NCBI GenBank assembly: GCA_018052705.1
Contig: JAGPMW010000004.1
Location: forward strand, 1-64,000
Reading direction: 5' to 3'
From: Selenomonas sp.
GTDB lineage: Bacteria > Bacillota > Negativicutes > Selenomonadales > Selenomonadaceae
Length of the DNA: 64,000 nt
How positions within the stretch are numbered: position 1 is the stretch's first letter; each line of letters opens with the position of its first letter. Shown piece after piece: positions 25,334 to 35,559 of the stretch. The notes under the pieces are model-generated. The model had not been told where the DNA came from and searched no databases. It saw only the letters and a program-made list of their open reading frames with translations. The position numbers were made by a program, and so were the translations under genes.

Positions 25334-25666
25334 ATGTCTAAACAATACAAGAAAATGCAAAAGAAGCTATATCCGCAGCAGGAAGATCCCAAGGCGAAGG
25401 AAAAAGCAAAAATTGGCAAGGACTATCTGCTGCTGACCATCATCTGCTTTACCTTTGTCGTCACAATCTTCGGCTGGGATCATTTCGACACGATGAACCG
25501 TGCAATGTACCTGCTGCTGACTTTCTCGCTGTTGCTGACTTACCTTACGCGCCATGCCAAAGTATCCGAAAAGGTACAGGCTTATCTCAACAGCGCCAGT
25601 CTCGGCTCTATGGGCCTGGCTGTTGCCATGTTCCTGATTGCCCTGTACTATCAGTTCTTTGGCTGA
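25334..25666 (+). CDS. Small three-helix membrane protein, unknown function
   Basis: The product has 110 residues. A basic, hydrophilic N-terminus (1-29, rich in K) is followed by three predicted membrane helices (about 30-47, 57-69 and 88-108). No family was recognised. AGGAGG lies 8 nt before the ATG, and the gene has its own consensus promoter and its own terminator, so it is expressed as a single gene. It lies between the divergent AAA+ regulator and the convergent ATP synthase operon. Nothing in the sequence ties it to either. Confidence 0.75.
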   Translation: MSKQYKKMQKKLYPQQEDPKAKEKAKIGKDYLLLTIICFTFVVTIFGWDHFDTMNRAMYLLLTFSLLLTYLTRHAKVSEKVQAYLNSASLGSMGLAVAMFLIALYYQFFG

Positions 25667-25676
25667 TTGCCAGCAT

Positions 25677-25719
25677 AAAAAATCCCCCGGCCACACACGA
25701 TGTGGCCGGGGGATTTTTT
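25677..25719. terminator. Bidirectional terminator at the end of the ATP synthase operon
   Basis: A perfect 19-bp inverted repeat (left arm 25677-25695, right arm 25701-25719) has a GC-rich core (TCCCCCGGCCACA), a 5-nt loop, and A- and T-runs on the outside. It ends both atpC and the small membrane-protein gene. Confidence 0.93.
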
Positions 25720-25726
25720 ACGTTTG

Positions 25727-26161
25727 TTATTCCTGAAACTCCATCTTGGTCGCGCGCAGTCGGGCCATTGCCCGCTGCAGCGCCAGGTGGGCGCGCTCTA
25801 CATCGATATCTTTCGCTGCAGGCTCTCCCTGATGGAACTGAGCCAGACGTTCTTTCGCGCGGGCCATCGCCTGCTGGGCGCGATTGATATCAATATCAAT
25901 CGGCTGCTCGGCCGCCGTTGCCAGAACCGTGATCTTCTCCGGCGTTACCTCCATGAAACCGCCCGCGACAGCAATGAGCTGCTCGTCACGGTCGCCTCCA
26001 AGGCGCACGCGCATGGCATGTGGCATAAGCCCCGTAACCAGCGGCGCATGATGAGGCAGTATACCCAGCTCGCCGCCAGTAGAGCGGACGATGAGCATAC
26101 TGATATCGGCGGAATAGACCACTTTATCCGGAGAGACAATCTCTAGCTGGATAGTCGCCAT
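25727..26161 (-). CDS. atpC: ATP synthase epsilon subunit
   Basis: This is the central-stalk epsilon subunit of F1 (144 residues), which links gamma to the c-ring and can inhibit ATP hydrolysis. The N-terminal beta-sandwich holds TIQLEIVSPDKVVYSADISML, GELGILPHHAPLVTGL and AVAGGFMEV, the standard pattern. A C-terminal helical hairpin (about 95-144) is present and is rich in A and R. The start ATG is 3 bp after the atpD stop. It is the last gene of the operon, followed by a strong terminator. Confidence 0.96.
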   Translation of the reverse strand: MATIQLEIVSPDKVVYSADISMLIVRSTGGELGILPHHAPLVTGLMPHAMRVRLGGDRDEQLIAVAGGFMEVTPEKITVLATAAEQPIDIDINRAQQAMARAKERLAQFHQGEPAAKDIDVERAHLALQRAMARLRATKMEFQE

Positions 26162-26164
26162 CGA

Positions 26165-27589
<1,425 letters not shown>

Positions 27590-27600
27590 TTACTATGCTC

Positions 27601-28455
27601 TTATTTCAGAGCTTCGGCGCCACCAACAATCTCAGTGATCTCGTTCGTGATGCCTGCCTGACGTACCTTATTGTAGTAGAGGTCCAGTTTGCTCATGAGC
27701 TCTTCTGCGTTATCCGTAGCATTGCTCATAGCATTCATGCGGGAACTCAGCTCGCTGGCCGCCGACTGCAGCAGTGCTGCGTAAATGGTCGTATACAGAT
27801 ATTGCGGAAGCATATGCCCAAGTACCGTAGCCGCATCCGGCTCATAGATATACTCGGTATGGATGCCCGCAGCCCCGCTCTCTTCTGCCTCAAATGGCAG
27901 CATTTTTGCCAGCTGCGGCTCGCAATTGATGGCTGAAACAAATTTCGTATAGACCATCTGCACTTCGCGGATTTCTCCGGACTCGAAGCGTTTTACGAGT
28001 TCATTTGCAATATTCTGCGCTGCTTCAAACGTCGGGCGTTCACTGATGCCCACATAGCTTTCCACAACATCATAGCCACGATTTCTGAAATGGCTGGCCC
28101 CTTTGCGGCCAACAATAACAAACTCCGTATCTGCCTTATCCTCTGCCAGCGACTCTGCTGCTTTGCAGACATTGCTGGAATAGGCACCAGCGAGGCCCTT
28201 GTCGGACGTCACCAGGAAAATCAGTTTTTTGCCTTCCGGATGCTTCGCCAGCAGTGGATGAGAAAAATCTCCTCCAGCTGTGGCAGCAATCTCTTTCACG
28301 ACCTGCATAACTTTCGCTGCATAGGGCGCATTGGCAATCGCTGCTTCTTTGGCATGACGCAGACGCGACGTAGCGACCATATTCATGGCACTGGTTATCT
28401 GCTTGGTACTCTTTACGCTCTTGATGCGATGGCGTATATCCTGTAAACTAGCCAA
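27601..28455 (-). CDS. atpG: ATP synthase gamma subunit
   Basis: This is the rotating coiled-coil shaft of F1 (284 residues). ASLQDIRHRIKSVKSTKQIT at the N-terminus and the C-terminal NATDNAEELMSKLDLYYNKVRQA helix form the coiled coil, with the VTSDKGLAGAY block between. The start is TTG, with an AGGTGA site upstream. It is 19 bp after atpA. All features are normal for a bacterial gamma subunit. Confidence 0.96.
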   Translation of the reverse strand: MASLQDIRHRIKSVKSTKQITSAMNMVATSRLRHAKEAAIANAPYAAKVMQVVKEIAATAGGDFSHPLLAKHPEGKKLIFLVTSDKGLAGAYSSNVCKAAESLAEDKADTEFVIVGRKGASHFRNRGYDVVESYVGISERPTFEAAQNIANELVKRFESGEIREVQMVYTKFVSAINCEPQLAKMLPFEAEESGAAGIHTEYIYEPDAATVLGHMLPQYLYTTIYAALLQSAASELSSRMNAMSNATDNAEELMSKLDLYYNKVRQAGITNEITEIVGGAEALK

Positions 28456-28474
28456 AAAGAATCACCTCGCTGCC

Positions 28475-29992
28475 TTATGCCATTTTGTACGTTACAGTTT
28501 CCTTGAACTCCTCAATTGCCTTCTTCAGATCTGTTTCCAGTGCATCATCCAGCTTCTTCTGCTCGATGATTTTCTGACCGATTTCCGGATGCTGCGTATG
28601 CATGAACTTCAGGAAGTCCGTCTGGAACGATACGACTTTCTCAACCGGAATATCAACGAGGAAGCCGCGAACTGCCGTATAAATGATCATGACCTGATCC
28701 TGTACGAGCAGCGGGCTGTACTGTGCCTGTTTCAGCGTCTCGACCATACGAGCACCACGGTCCAGCTGGGCCTTCGTGGCCTTATCCAGATCGGATGCAA
28801 ACTGCGAGAATGCTGCCAGCTCACGATACTGGGCCAGATCCAGACGCATCGTACCAGCAACCTGCTTCATCGCCTTGATCTGCGCCGAACCACCAACACG
28901 CGATACGGACAGACCGACATTGATAGCCGGACGGATACCAGAGTTGAATGCATCAGTCTCCAACATAATCTGACCATCCGTGATGGAGATTACGTTAGTC
29001 GGGATGTAAGCCGAAAGGTCACCAGCCTGCGTCTCAATGATTGGCAGAGCCGTAATCGAACCTGCACCTAACTCATCACTGAGCTTGGCTGCACGCTCGA
29101 GCAGACGGGAATGTAAGTAGAATACATCGCCCGGATAAGCCTCACGTCCTGGCGGTCTGCGGAGCAGCAGGGACATTGCACGGTATGCTGCTGCATGTTT
29201 CGTCAAATCATCATAGACACAGAGGCACGCCTTGCCCTGATACATGAAATGCTCCGCCATAGCAACACCGGCATATGGAGCTAAATACTGCAATGGTGCA
29301 CTGTCAGCTGCAGTTGCAGCAACAACAATCGTGTACTTCATGGCACCGCTCTCTTCGAGCGTCTTGACCACACGGGCAACCGTAGAAGCCTTCTGGCCGA
29401 TAGCAACATAGACACAGATACAATTCTGATCATGCTGATTCAGGATCGTATCGATAGCAATTGCCGTCTTACCGATACCACGGTCACCAATGATGAGTTC
29501 ACGCTGGCCACGGCCGATTGGTACCAGGGCATCAATCGCCTTAATACCAGTCTGCAGCGGCTCTTTTACCGGCTTGCGGTCAGCAATACCTGGCGCCTGG
29601 AACTCAACCGGATGCATCTGCGTCGTTTTGATTTCACCTTTGCCATCAATTGGGCGGCCGATCGCATCAACGACACGACCAATCATTTCGTCACCAACTG
29701 GGACCTGCATGATCTTGCCGGTACGCTTTACCTGCGAACCTTCTTTAATCTTCGTCTCGCCGCCTAAGATAACGGCACCAACGTTGTCCTGCTCAAGGTT
29801 CAGGACCAAACCATAAATATCATTACCAAAATCGAGCAGCTCGCCAGCCATCGCTTTTTCAAGACCATGGATATGCGCGATACCATCACCGATTTCGATA
29901 ACCGTTCCAACATCATCGACATTAAGGTCTACATCGTAGTTCTTAATCTGGTCTTTGATGATGGCCGTTATTTCTTCCGGATTCATTTTCAT
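28475..29992 (-). CDS. atpA: ATP synthase alpha subunit
   Basis: This is the regulatory alpha subunit of F1 (505 residues). [14 protein letters not shown] begins the protein, and [14 protein letters not shown]-type and AIGQKAST blocks follow. The P-loop reads GDRGIGKT (169-176), whereas bacterial alpha subunits nearly always have GDRQTGKT. The change was checked in the nucleotides and is not a frameshift. The Arg finger region ([10 protein letters not shown]) is intact. Two ATGs (29992 and 29986) are possible starts, and neither has a strong ribosome-binding site. It follows atpH by 24 bp. Confidence 0.96.
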   Translation of the reverse strand: MKMNPEEITAIIKDQIKNYDVDLNVDDVGTVIEIGDGIAHIHGLEKAMAGELLDFGNDIYGLVLNLEQDNVGAVILGGETKIKEGSQVKRTGKIMQVPVGDEMIGRVVDAIGRPIDGKGEIKTTQMHPVEFQAPGIADRKPVKEPLQTGIKAIDALVPIGRGQRELIIGDRGIGKTAIAIDTILNQHDQNCICVYVAIGQKASTVARVVKTLEESGAMKYTIVVAATAADSAPLQYLAPYAGVAMAEHFMYQGKACLCVYDDLTKHAAAYRAMSLLLRRPPGREAYPGDVFYLHSRLLERAAKLSDELGAGSITALPIIETQAGDLSAYIPTNVISITDGQIMLETDAFNSGIRPAINVGLSVSRVGGSAQIKAMKQVAGTMRLDLAQYRELAAFSQFASDLDKATKAQLDRGARMVETLKQAQYSPLLVQDQVMIIYTAVRGFLVDIPVEKVVSFQTDFLKFMHTQHPEIGQKIIEQKKLDDALETDLKKAIEEFKETVTYKMA

Positions 29993-30016
29993 AACTTCGC
30001 TGTCACCCCAGTTTCA

Positions 30017-30559
30017 TCACTTGTTAGCCAGTAATTCTCTCTTCAGCGTTTCGAGACGACCAGCAACACTGCCGTCAATGCGGCGGTCACCAATCTTCAC
30101 GACTACGCCACCAATGAGGCCCTTGTTCGCATGAAGCCGCAGCTCCACCTTCTTGCCAGTCACCTGCGCGAGCTTTTCGCGGATTTTATCCTGCTGCTCT
30201 GCGCTGGCCGGCTCTGCCGTTGTCACGTCAGCGATAAGGATGCCCCGGGCTTGATTGGAAAGCACCTGAAAGTCTTCTGTAATTGCTCCCAGCAGCGCCA
30301 GACGGCGCTTATCGACTAAAAGCATCAGAAAACTATACACATTCTTGGAAAGCTCTCCCGCAAACAGTTTTGCCAGAAGCTCTTTCTTTGCTTTCGACTC
30401 GACCTGCGGATTCGTCAGAAACGACATAGCTGCCGGAACAGAAGCAATATCTGCCTGGACGCCTGCCAGTTCCGCACCGTACTCCGCAAGCTTATCGTCT
30501 TCCTGTGCAATCTCGAAGATTGCCCGGGAATATTTTCGTGCAAGCTGTAAGTTTAGCAT
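30017..30559 (-). CDS. atpH: ATP synthase delta subunit
   Basis: The peripheral-stalk delta subunit (180 residues) joins F1 to the b subunits. QLARKYSRAIFEIAQEDDK, the hydrophobic helical domain, and the C-terminal GLIGGVVVKIGDRRIDGSV block are typical. The start overlaps the end of atpF by 7 bp, and the protein has the usual length. No unusual features. Confidence 0.95.
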   Translation of the reverse strand: MLNLQLARKYSRAIFEIAQEDDKLAEYGAELAGVQADIASVPAAMSFLTNPQVESKAKKELLAKLFAGELSKNVYSFLMLLVDKRRLALLGAITEDFQVLSNQARGILIADVTTAEPASAEQQDKIREKLAQVTGKKVELRLHANKGLIGGVVVKIGDRRIDGSVAGRLETLKRELLANK

Positions 30560-31056
30560 GGCAGATCACCAATCTTGTCTTTATCCAGCTTATTCACGAA
30601 CTCCGTGATCAGCTGCTCATTCTCTGTCTTGTCAATATTCTTGGAGATGATTTTGCCAGCGGCTGCCATGGAAAGAACCACGACCTCGCCTTTGAGCTGC
30701 TCTACTGCACGCTCACGGTCACGCTGGATCTCAGCTGCTGCTGCCTTCTTCATCTGCTCGATCTCACGCTTCGTCTCTGCCCGCTGTGCTTCACGTTCCT
30801 CACTGGCCCGCTTCTCAGCATGACGGACAACATCCTCAGCCTTGGCATTTGCCTTGGCCAGCTTGGCCCTGTATTCAGCCAGGAGTTTGTCTGCCTCAGC
30901 AGCATCGGCATCAGCTTTGTCGAGGCTTTCCTGGATTTTATCCTGACGTGCCTTGAGCATGCCGACAACCGGTTTGTAGGCAACAGCGCGAAGGATCGCA
31001 ACCAGAATCAGGAAGTTCAGAATCTGAGCAATCAATGTGCCATTAATCTCTATCAA
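30553..31056 (-). CDS. atpF: ATP synthase b subunit
   Basis: This is the membrane-anchored stator b subunit (167 residues). There is one membrane helix at the N-terminus (about 8-26), followed by a long charged coiled coil with heptad-like A, E and K composition (about 35-130). ARQDKIQESLDKAD follows the helix, as in other b subunits. The start is TTG with GGGGG upstream; no in-frame ATG lies nearby. It overlaps atpH. The gene is single and not duplicated as b and b'. Confidence 0.93.
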   Translation of the reverse strand: MIEINGTLIAQILNFLILVAILRAVAYKPVVGMLKARQDKIQESLDKADADAAEADKLLAEYRAKLAKANAKAEDVVRHAEKRASEEREAQRAETKREIEQMKKAAAAEIQRDRERAVEQLKGEVVVLSMAAAGKIISKNIDKTENEQLITEFVNKLDKDKIGDLPC

Positions 31057-31098
31057 TTGCTATGCCCCCTTTATAGAGTGTTTCATCAAAATATGGAA

Positions 31099-31350
31099 TT
31101 ATTTGATGAGCGGGTTAGCATAGAGCATAATCAGGGCAACAACAGTTGCGATGATAGCCATGGACTCGATGAGGCCGACGGAGATCAGCGTATTCGTGAA
31201 GAGCTTGCTCTGAGCCTCCGGCTGACGCGTGATACCCTCGATGAAACGGCTCGTTACCATTCCGTCGCCCAGACCGGCACCAATTGCTGCGAGACCCATG
31301 CAGACACCTGCACCAATCAAAGCTGCTGCTACCATAATTGCGTTTTCCAT
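31099..31350 (-). CDS. atpE: ATP synthase c subunit with two carboxylates
   Basis: The c-ring subunit (83 residues) forms a two-helix hairpin, with the polar loop RQPEAQ (43-48). The ion-binding Glu is at 62, followed by Ser 63. Position 29, equivalent to Gln 32 in the Na+ c-ring of Ilyobacter, is Asp (GLGDG), and the position of its Tyr 70 is Ile 67. A carboxylate in both helices matches the two-carboxylate type described for Fusobacterium, which couples to Na+ in that species. The LYANP C-terminal motif is shared with Na+ enzymes. The coupling ion cannot be fixed from sequence alone. Confidence 0.93.
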   Translation of the reverse strand: MENAIMVAAALIGAGVCMGLAAIGAGLGDGMVTSRFIEGITRQPEAQSKLFTNTLISVGLIESMAIIATVVALIMLYANPLIK

Positions 31351-31448
31351 GAAAAAATCCTCCTTAAAAAGTACAAAAGAACTAGGTTTCTTGTCCAGTG
31401 GACCTTAGTGTAATGGCACATTCATCCCAATATGAACATGGCCATACC

Positions 31449-32126
31449 TCACGACTCTTCCTCATCTTCCTTTACTGCACTGGCAAAATATGCCATCGAC
31501 AGCATGGTGAAGATGAATGCCTGAACTCCGCCAATAAAGATACTGAAGGCCAGCCAGATAACTGACGGCACCGGCATCCAGACCGGCATCAGCTGAAGCA
31601 GGATGATGATGAGAATCTCACCTGCCAGGATATTGCCGAATAGACGGAACGATAACGTGATCGGCTTGGCAATCTCCTCGATGGCATTGATGATGACAAA
31701 TACCGGAGTTGGCTTAAAGAAGTGCGCGATATAATGTCCGCCCTTCATATACAAGCCCAGTACATGAACCATCACAATAACCAGCAGGGCTAAGCCCAGA
31801 GTGGTGTTCAAGTCGTTTGTCGGCGACGACAGTGTTGGGATAAGTCCCAGCCAGTTGGATACCAGCAGGAACATGAACAACGAGATAATGAACGGAGCCA
31901 GAAAACTCCCCCGTTTTCCCATTGTTCCTTCAATCTGCGTATTCAAGCCAGTAACAATCATCTCCAACACATTCTGCCAGCCAGTCGGAATAAGCTTCAG
32001 ACTGCGTGTAGCTAAGAATGCGATAATGATGACGATTGCCATGGCAAGCCATGTCATACACAGAGTCTCCCAATTGAAGGTCAAGCCGGCAAACTGCACT
32101 ACTTCACGAACACCGATTTCATGCAT
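31449..32126 (-). CDS. atpB: ATP synthase a subunit
   Basis: The stator a subunit (225 residues, five or six predicted helices) forms the ion half-channels against the c-ring. The essential Arg is in ITLSFRLFGNILAGE, a diagnostic motif. WLGLIPTLSSPTNDLNTTLGLAL is the upstream conserved helix. Length is slightly short compared with about 240-270 residues in many bacteria, which is common in Firmicutes. The ATG lies 45 bp after atpI. The c subunit follows 98 bp downstream. Confidence 0.95.
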   Translation of the reverse strand: MHEIGVREVVQFAGLTFNWETLCMTWLAMAIVIIIAFLATRSLKLIPTGWQNVLEMIVTGLNTQIEGTMGKRGSFLAPFIISLFMFLLVSNWLGLIPTLSSPTNDLNTTLGLALLVIVMVHVLGLYMKGGHYIAHFFKPTPVFVIINAIEEIAKPITLSFRLFGNILAGEILIIILLQLMPVWMPVPSVIWLAFSIFIGGVQAFIFTMLSMAYFASAVKEDEEES

Positions 32127-32171
32127 AACCTCTACCTCCCTACCAGGTCAGGGAATTTCCCCACCCCTTAA

Positions 32172-32552
32172 TTATTTTTTACCAGACTGTATGTTGTAAT
32201 ACACCAGATGTCCCATTGCAAGTCCATAGCACAGGAGAAGCCCCAACGCAGTTACAGCAAAAACACGCGTCGAAGTCTGAGCCGCCACAGCCAGAACTGT
32301 AAAACAGGTCACCAGCCGCAGGCAAAGGCCCCAAAGCATTTGCTTCTTAGCGCTGGCCATATCCAGGCTGGCGCTCCTCCAGGTACGATATACAAGGGTC
32401 CAGATGCAAACGGCCGCAGCCAGATATCCAGCAAAAAGCGCGCCAATGAGTGTCCCCTCTCCCGCGGACAGAAGAGCGATAAACATCACCAGCGTACAGA
32501 TTGCCAGACTTCGGACCAGCTTCCGCACATACCCTGATAAAACTTCCTCCAT
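32172..32552 (-). CDS. atpI: ATP synthase subunit I
   Basis: This 126-residue membrane protein has four predicted helices and fits the ATP synthase subunit I (AtpI) family, which helps c-ring assembly or Mg2+ uptake. Its place directly before atpB supports the assignment, as sequence identity in this family is low. GGAGGAGGAAT stands just before the ATG. Transcription appears to start at the promoter about 240 bp upstream. Confidence 0.75.
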   Translation of the reverse strand: MEEVLSGYVRKLVRSLAICTLVMFIALLSAGEGTLIGALFAGYLAAAVCIWTLVYRTWRSASLDMASAKKQMLWGLCLRLVTCFTVLAVAAQTSTRVFAVTALGLLLCYGLAMGHLVYYNIQSGKK

Positions 32553-32874
32553 ATTCCTCCTCCGACGGCAGCTTTCCCGTCGTCTTCGTTGAATATCGAC
32601 ACAACTGCATGCTGCAATTTAAAAACCGCGCACATCGCCTATCCTCTTATTTCGACATAAAGTGAAAAACCCCTTTATGGTCTTGAAAATGCTCCTTCAA
32701 AAACCATATAAATTTTCCAACTATAGCATAAATAAGAGTTATTTATGCTACCATAAACCGATAAAACAGAGTTATCGTAATTTGTAGCAATGCCTATTAT
32801 ATTCGATTGTTTATCGATTGGCAAGCCTTTTTTGCCAAAAATTGCGTGCAACCTGTATTCCAGCCGGTGAAGAA
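32553..32874 (-). promoter_or_regulatory. Non-coding leader between atpZ and atpI
   Basis: This 322-bp region holds no gene. It contains the promoter at 32796-32824 and, downstream of it, a perfect 10-bp inverted repeat (AGCATAAATA, 32725-32734, and 32740-32749) with a 5-nt loop and no T-run. About 240 nt of untranslated leader would precede atpI. The leader is AT-rich and does not match a riboswitch class that I can recognise. Confidence 0.5.
32796..32824 (-). promoter_or_regulatory. Promoter of the atpIBEFHAGDC operon
   Basis: TTGCCA (32819-32824), a 17-bp spacer and a perfect TATAAT (32796-32801) on the minus strand, just after atpZ. The transcript would start near 32789. Confidence 0.75.
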
Positions 32875-33114
32875 TCAAACCAGTTTATTTTGTTTAAGCT
32901 GACGATAAAGTGTATAGATAGCTCCAGGAAATCCTATGATAATTCCTATTAATTTTCCCCTGTAGCCGAAACCAAAATAAATATCAGCCAGATTACCAAG
33001 GAAACCACAAACTCCTACAAAGACAACCAGATAGATGCCAACTCCGCCCAGAAAAGAAAACGCTTTGATTGCCTGCTTCAGTCCCTCATGTTTCGGATCA
33101 TCCTGCCGAGCCAC
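32875..33114 (-). CDS. atpZ: AtpZ/AtpI-family small membrane protein
   Basis: This 79-residue protein has two predicted membrane helices and the GFGYRGKLIGIIIGFPGAIYTLYRQ pattern of the AtpZ family, which sits before many F-type ATP synthase operons and is implicated in Mg2+ transport and assembly. The start is GTG with GGAGGGG before it. It is separated from atpI by a leader with its own promoter, so it may be transcribed apart from the rest. Confidence 0.85.
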   Translation of the reverse strand: MARQDDPKHEGLKQAIKAFSFLGGVGIYLVVFVGVCGFLGNLADIYFGFGYRGKLIGIIIGFPGAIYTLYRQLKQNKLV

Positions 33115-33143
33115 GGCTCACCCCTCCTCCTTCTAAAACATAA

Positions 33144-33166
33144 AGCCCCTCCGAATGGAGGGGGCT
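33144..33166 (-). terminator. Terminator after wecB
   Basis: AGCCCCCTCC, loop ATTC, GGAGGGGCT followed by TTATGTTTT on the minus strand, just after the wecB stop codon. Confidence 0.75.
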
Positions 33167-33171
33167 CTGGA

Positions 33172-34335
33172 TTATTTGCCGATAAATACATCCGGCCTAT
33201 TTTCAGCCAACCCGTAATGATACAGGATAGCCTGGATAATCCGGGCCGATGCCTTGCCATCACCATACGGATTAACTGACTCAGCCATACGGCCGTATTC
33301 TTCTTTATTCGTCAACAATGTTTTCGCTTCGTTATACACGCGATCACTGTCGGTACCAATCAGCTTGACTGTACCAGCCTCGACTGCTTCCGGACGTTCC
33401 GTGGTATCACGCAGCACCAATACCGGCTTGCCAAGCGCTGGAGCTTCTTCCTGGACGCCGCCCGAATCCGTCAGGATCAGATAGGCCCGGTGCATCAGGT
33501 TTGCAAACGGTTCATAATCAAGCGGATCGATCAGATGCACATTGGCTAATCCACCCAATTCAGCATCGACAACCTCACGGACCTTTGGGTTTTTATGTAC
33601 CGGAAAAACAATCTCCACATCGGCAAATTCCTCAACCAGCCGGCGAAGTGCTTTATAGACATGACGCATCGGCTCGCCGAGATTCTCCCGACGATGCGTC
33701 GTTACCAGGATAACCCTCTTATTCTTGAAATCAATCTGCTGCAGCATCTCATCAGCGAACTGGAAATCATCCCGAACCGTATGATGGAGTGCATCGATAA
33801 CCGTGTTGCCCGTAACAAAGATACGCTCCGCAGCCACCGACTCCGACAGCAGATTCTGCTCCGATGTCTCCGTCGGCGCAAAATCCAGATCAGCAATGCA
33901 CCCGGTGAGCTTACGATTCATCTCCTCCGGGAATGGCGAATATTTATTATGCGTACGCAGTCCAGCTTCTACATGTCCAACCATCGTCTGATGATAATAT
34001 GACGCCAGCGCCCCCGCAAAAGTCGTGGTTGTATCGCCATGGACCAGAACAATATCCGGTTTCTCATCCGTCAGTACCTGATCCAGCCCCAGCATCGCCT
34101 TGGACGTGATATCAAATAAGGTTTGTCCCTGAGCCATAATGTCAAGATCATGGTCAGGCACGATATGGAACAGATTCAGCACCTGGTCCAGCATTTCACG
34201 GTGCTGTGCCGTTACAGCTATGACCGGAGTGATCGTATCTGGATGTTTCTGCAATTCCAATACGATTGGCGCCATCTTGATTGCCTCAGGACGCGTCCCG
34301 AATACCGTCATCACCTTGATTTTCTTCTTGTCCAT
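33172..34335 (-). CDS. wecB: UDP-N-acetylglucosamine 2-epimerase (non-hydrolysing)
   Basis: WecB converts UDP-GlcNAc to UDP-ManNAc for surface polysaccharides. The 387-residue product has [15 protein letters not shown] at the N-terminus, [22 protein letters not shown] and [10 protein letters not shown], all diagnostic of the family. It follows the WecA/TagO-type transferase gene and ends at a terminator before atpZ. A UDP-ManNAc dehydrogenase is not seen in the window, so the final sugar is not known. Confidence 0.95.
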   Translation of the reverse strand: MDKKKIKVMTVFGTRPEAIKMAPIVLELQKHPDTITPVIAVTAQHREMLDQVLNLFHIVPDHDLDIMAQGQTLFDITSKAMLGLDQVLTDEKPDIVLVHGDTTTTFAGALASYYHQTMVGHVEAGLRTHNKYSPFPEEMNRKLTGCIADLDFAPTETSEQNLLSESVAAERIFVTGNTVIDALHHTVRDDFQFADEMLQQIDFKNKRVILVTTHRRENLGEPMRHVYKALRRLVEEFADVEIVFPVHKNPKVREVVDAELGGLANVHLIDPLDYEPFANLMHRAYLILTDSGGVQEEAPALGKPVLVLRDTTERPEAVEAGTVKLIGTDSDRVYNEAKTLLTNKEEYGRMAESVNPYGDGKASARIIQAILYHYGLAENRPDVFIGK

Positions 34336-34357
34336 TCAAAATCCCCTTCCTGCAAAT

Positions 34358-34381
34358 AAAGGCAGGACCACGCCTGCCTTT
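34358..34381 (-). terminator. Hairpin between the WecA/TagO-type gene and wecB
   Basis: AAAGGCAGG, 6-nt loop, CCTGCCTTT. The T-run is stronger on the plus strand. On the minus strand it may only attenuate transcription into wecB. Confidence 0.4.
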
Positions 34382-34402
34382 TATTTTTGACTGGTTACTG
34401 CT

Positions 34403-35455
34403 TCAATGCTGATGAGCAGAATCATTCATATGAAAAATACCGATCTTTTTCGCGCCAAACAGCACAGCGGCCACTACTACACAAACAATCAAAATCGCCA
34501 GCTGGCTGCTGACTTCTGTCAATGCCACAGCACTGAGTCCTAGCAGAGCAGAAATGACATACATGAGCAGTACAGCCTGACGCTGGCTGAAGCCGAGGTC
34601 AAGCAGCCGATGATGCAGATGCCCCTTGTCCGGCTTAAAAATCGGCACCCCGCCACGATAACGACGGACAATCGCAAAGGTCGTATCCAGTATCGGCAAG
34701 CCCAATGCCAGGATCGGAACAATCAGCGCAATCGTAGCCGCGCTCTTGACAGCCCCAATGACAGATATCCCTGCCAGCATATAGCCCAGGAACATACTAC
34801 CCGAATCGCCCATGAAGATGCGGGCAGGATTGAAATTGTAATACAGAAAGCCAAAGGCAGCGCCGGCAAGTGCAGCCGTAAGAACAGCTACCAGTATAAT
34901 CCCCTGCTGCAAAGCCACAAGGAAAATCGTAACTGCTGCAATCGTCGATACCCCTGCAGCCAGCCCATCAAGACCATCAATGAGATTGACTGTATTCGTC
35001 AGCCCCACAATCCAGAAGATTGTGGCCGGAACAGCCAGCCATTCCGTATAGAGGTAATCGCCAAACGGATCGGTGATGAAATCAATCCGCACATCAAAAC
35101 CGACCACCAGAATTGCAGCTGCCAGGATCTGCCCCACCAGCTTCACTTTGGCTGGCAGATTCTTATAGTCATCAATGACCCCGACCAGCACAATAAGCGA
35201 ACCGCCCACCATCAGACCAATAAGCTCCTGCATAACCTCGGGAGAAACCTCCACAAAAGAGATAACGCTGAGCATAGCCACCATAAAGGCAGCATAGATT
35301 CCAAGCCCGCCAATACGCGGAATCGGTTTTTTATGTACTTTTCTAGCATCTGGAGCATCCATTGCTCCCGTCTTGGCCGCCAGGAAAATCACACCTGGCG
35401 TAATGAGCAGCGCTACTCCTGCAGCAATGACAAACGCCAACATATAATCCGGCAT
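34403..35455 (-). CDS. WecA/TagO-type undecaprenyl-phosphate GlcNAc-1-phosphate transferase
   Basis: This polytopic membrane enzyme (350 residues, about ten helices) of the MraY/WecA/TagO family places a sugar-1-phosphate on undecaprenyl phosphate and starts a surface polysaccharide. The conserved acidic motifs are VVGVIDDYKNLPAK, NLIDGLDGLAAG and FMGDSGSMFLG; HLHHRLLDLGFSQRQ is the HxxxR-type loop typical of WecA/TagO rather than MraY. It has its own consensus promoter upstream and is followed by wecB. Whether it serves O-antigen, a capsule or another glycan cannot be told. Confidence 0.9.
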   Translation of the reverse strand: MPDYMLAFVIAAGVALLITPGVIFLAAKTGAMDAPDARKVHKKPIPRIGGLGIYAAFMVAMLSVISFVEVSPEVMQELIGLMVGGSLIVLVGVIDDYKNLPAKVKLVGQILAAAILVVGFDVRIDFITDPFGDYLYTEWLAVPATIFWIVGLTNTVNLIDGLDGLAAGVSTIAAVTIFLVALQQGIILVAVLTAALAGAAFGFLYYNFNPARIFMGDSGSMFLGYMLAGISVIGAVKSAATIALIVPILALGLPILDTTFAIVRRYRGGVPIFKPDKGHLHHRLLDLGFSQRQAVLLMYVISALLGLSAVALTEVSSQLAILIVCVVVAAVLFGAKKIGIFHMNDSAHQH

Positions 35456-35507
35456 ACAAGTCGCACCTCTTTTTCTTAGCGATAATCAAAAATTCAATAG
35501 CAAGCCT

Positions 35508-35536
35508 ATTTTACCGCACCCGCTATAGAGTGTCAA
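35508..35536 (-). promoter_or_regulatory. Promoter of the WecA/TagO-type gene
   Basis: A perfect TTGACA (35531-35536), a 17-bp spacer and TAAAAT (35508-35513) on the minus strand, just after the deaminase gene. Confidence 0.8.
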
Positions 35537-35559
35537 TGAAAATAAGCTGGAGACCTGAT

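Noticed and set aside
28385-29071. Open frame of 228 codons on the plus strand
   Set aside because: It is antisense to atpG and atpA and is explained by them.
34610-35479. Open frame of 289 codons on the plus strand
   Set aside because: It is antisense to the WecA/TagO-type gene, which has clear catalytic motifs; the translation is low-complexity in H, N and R and matches nothing.
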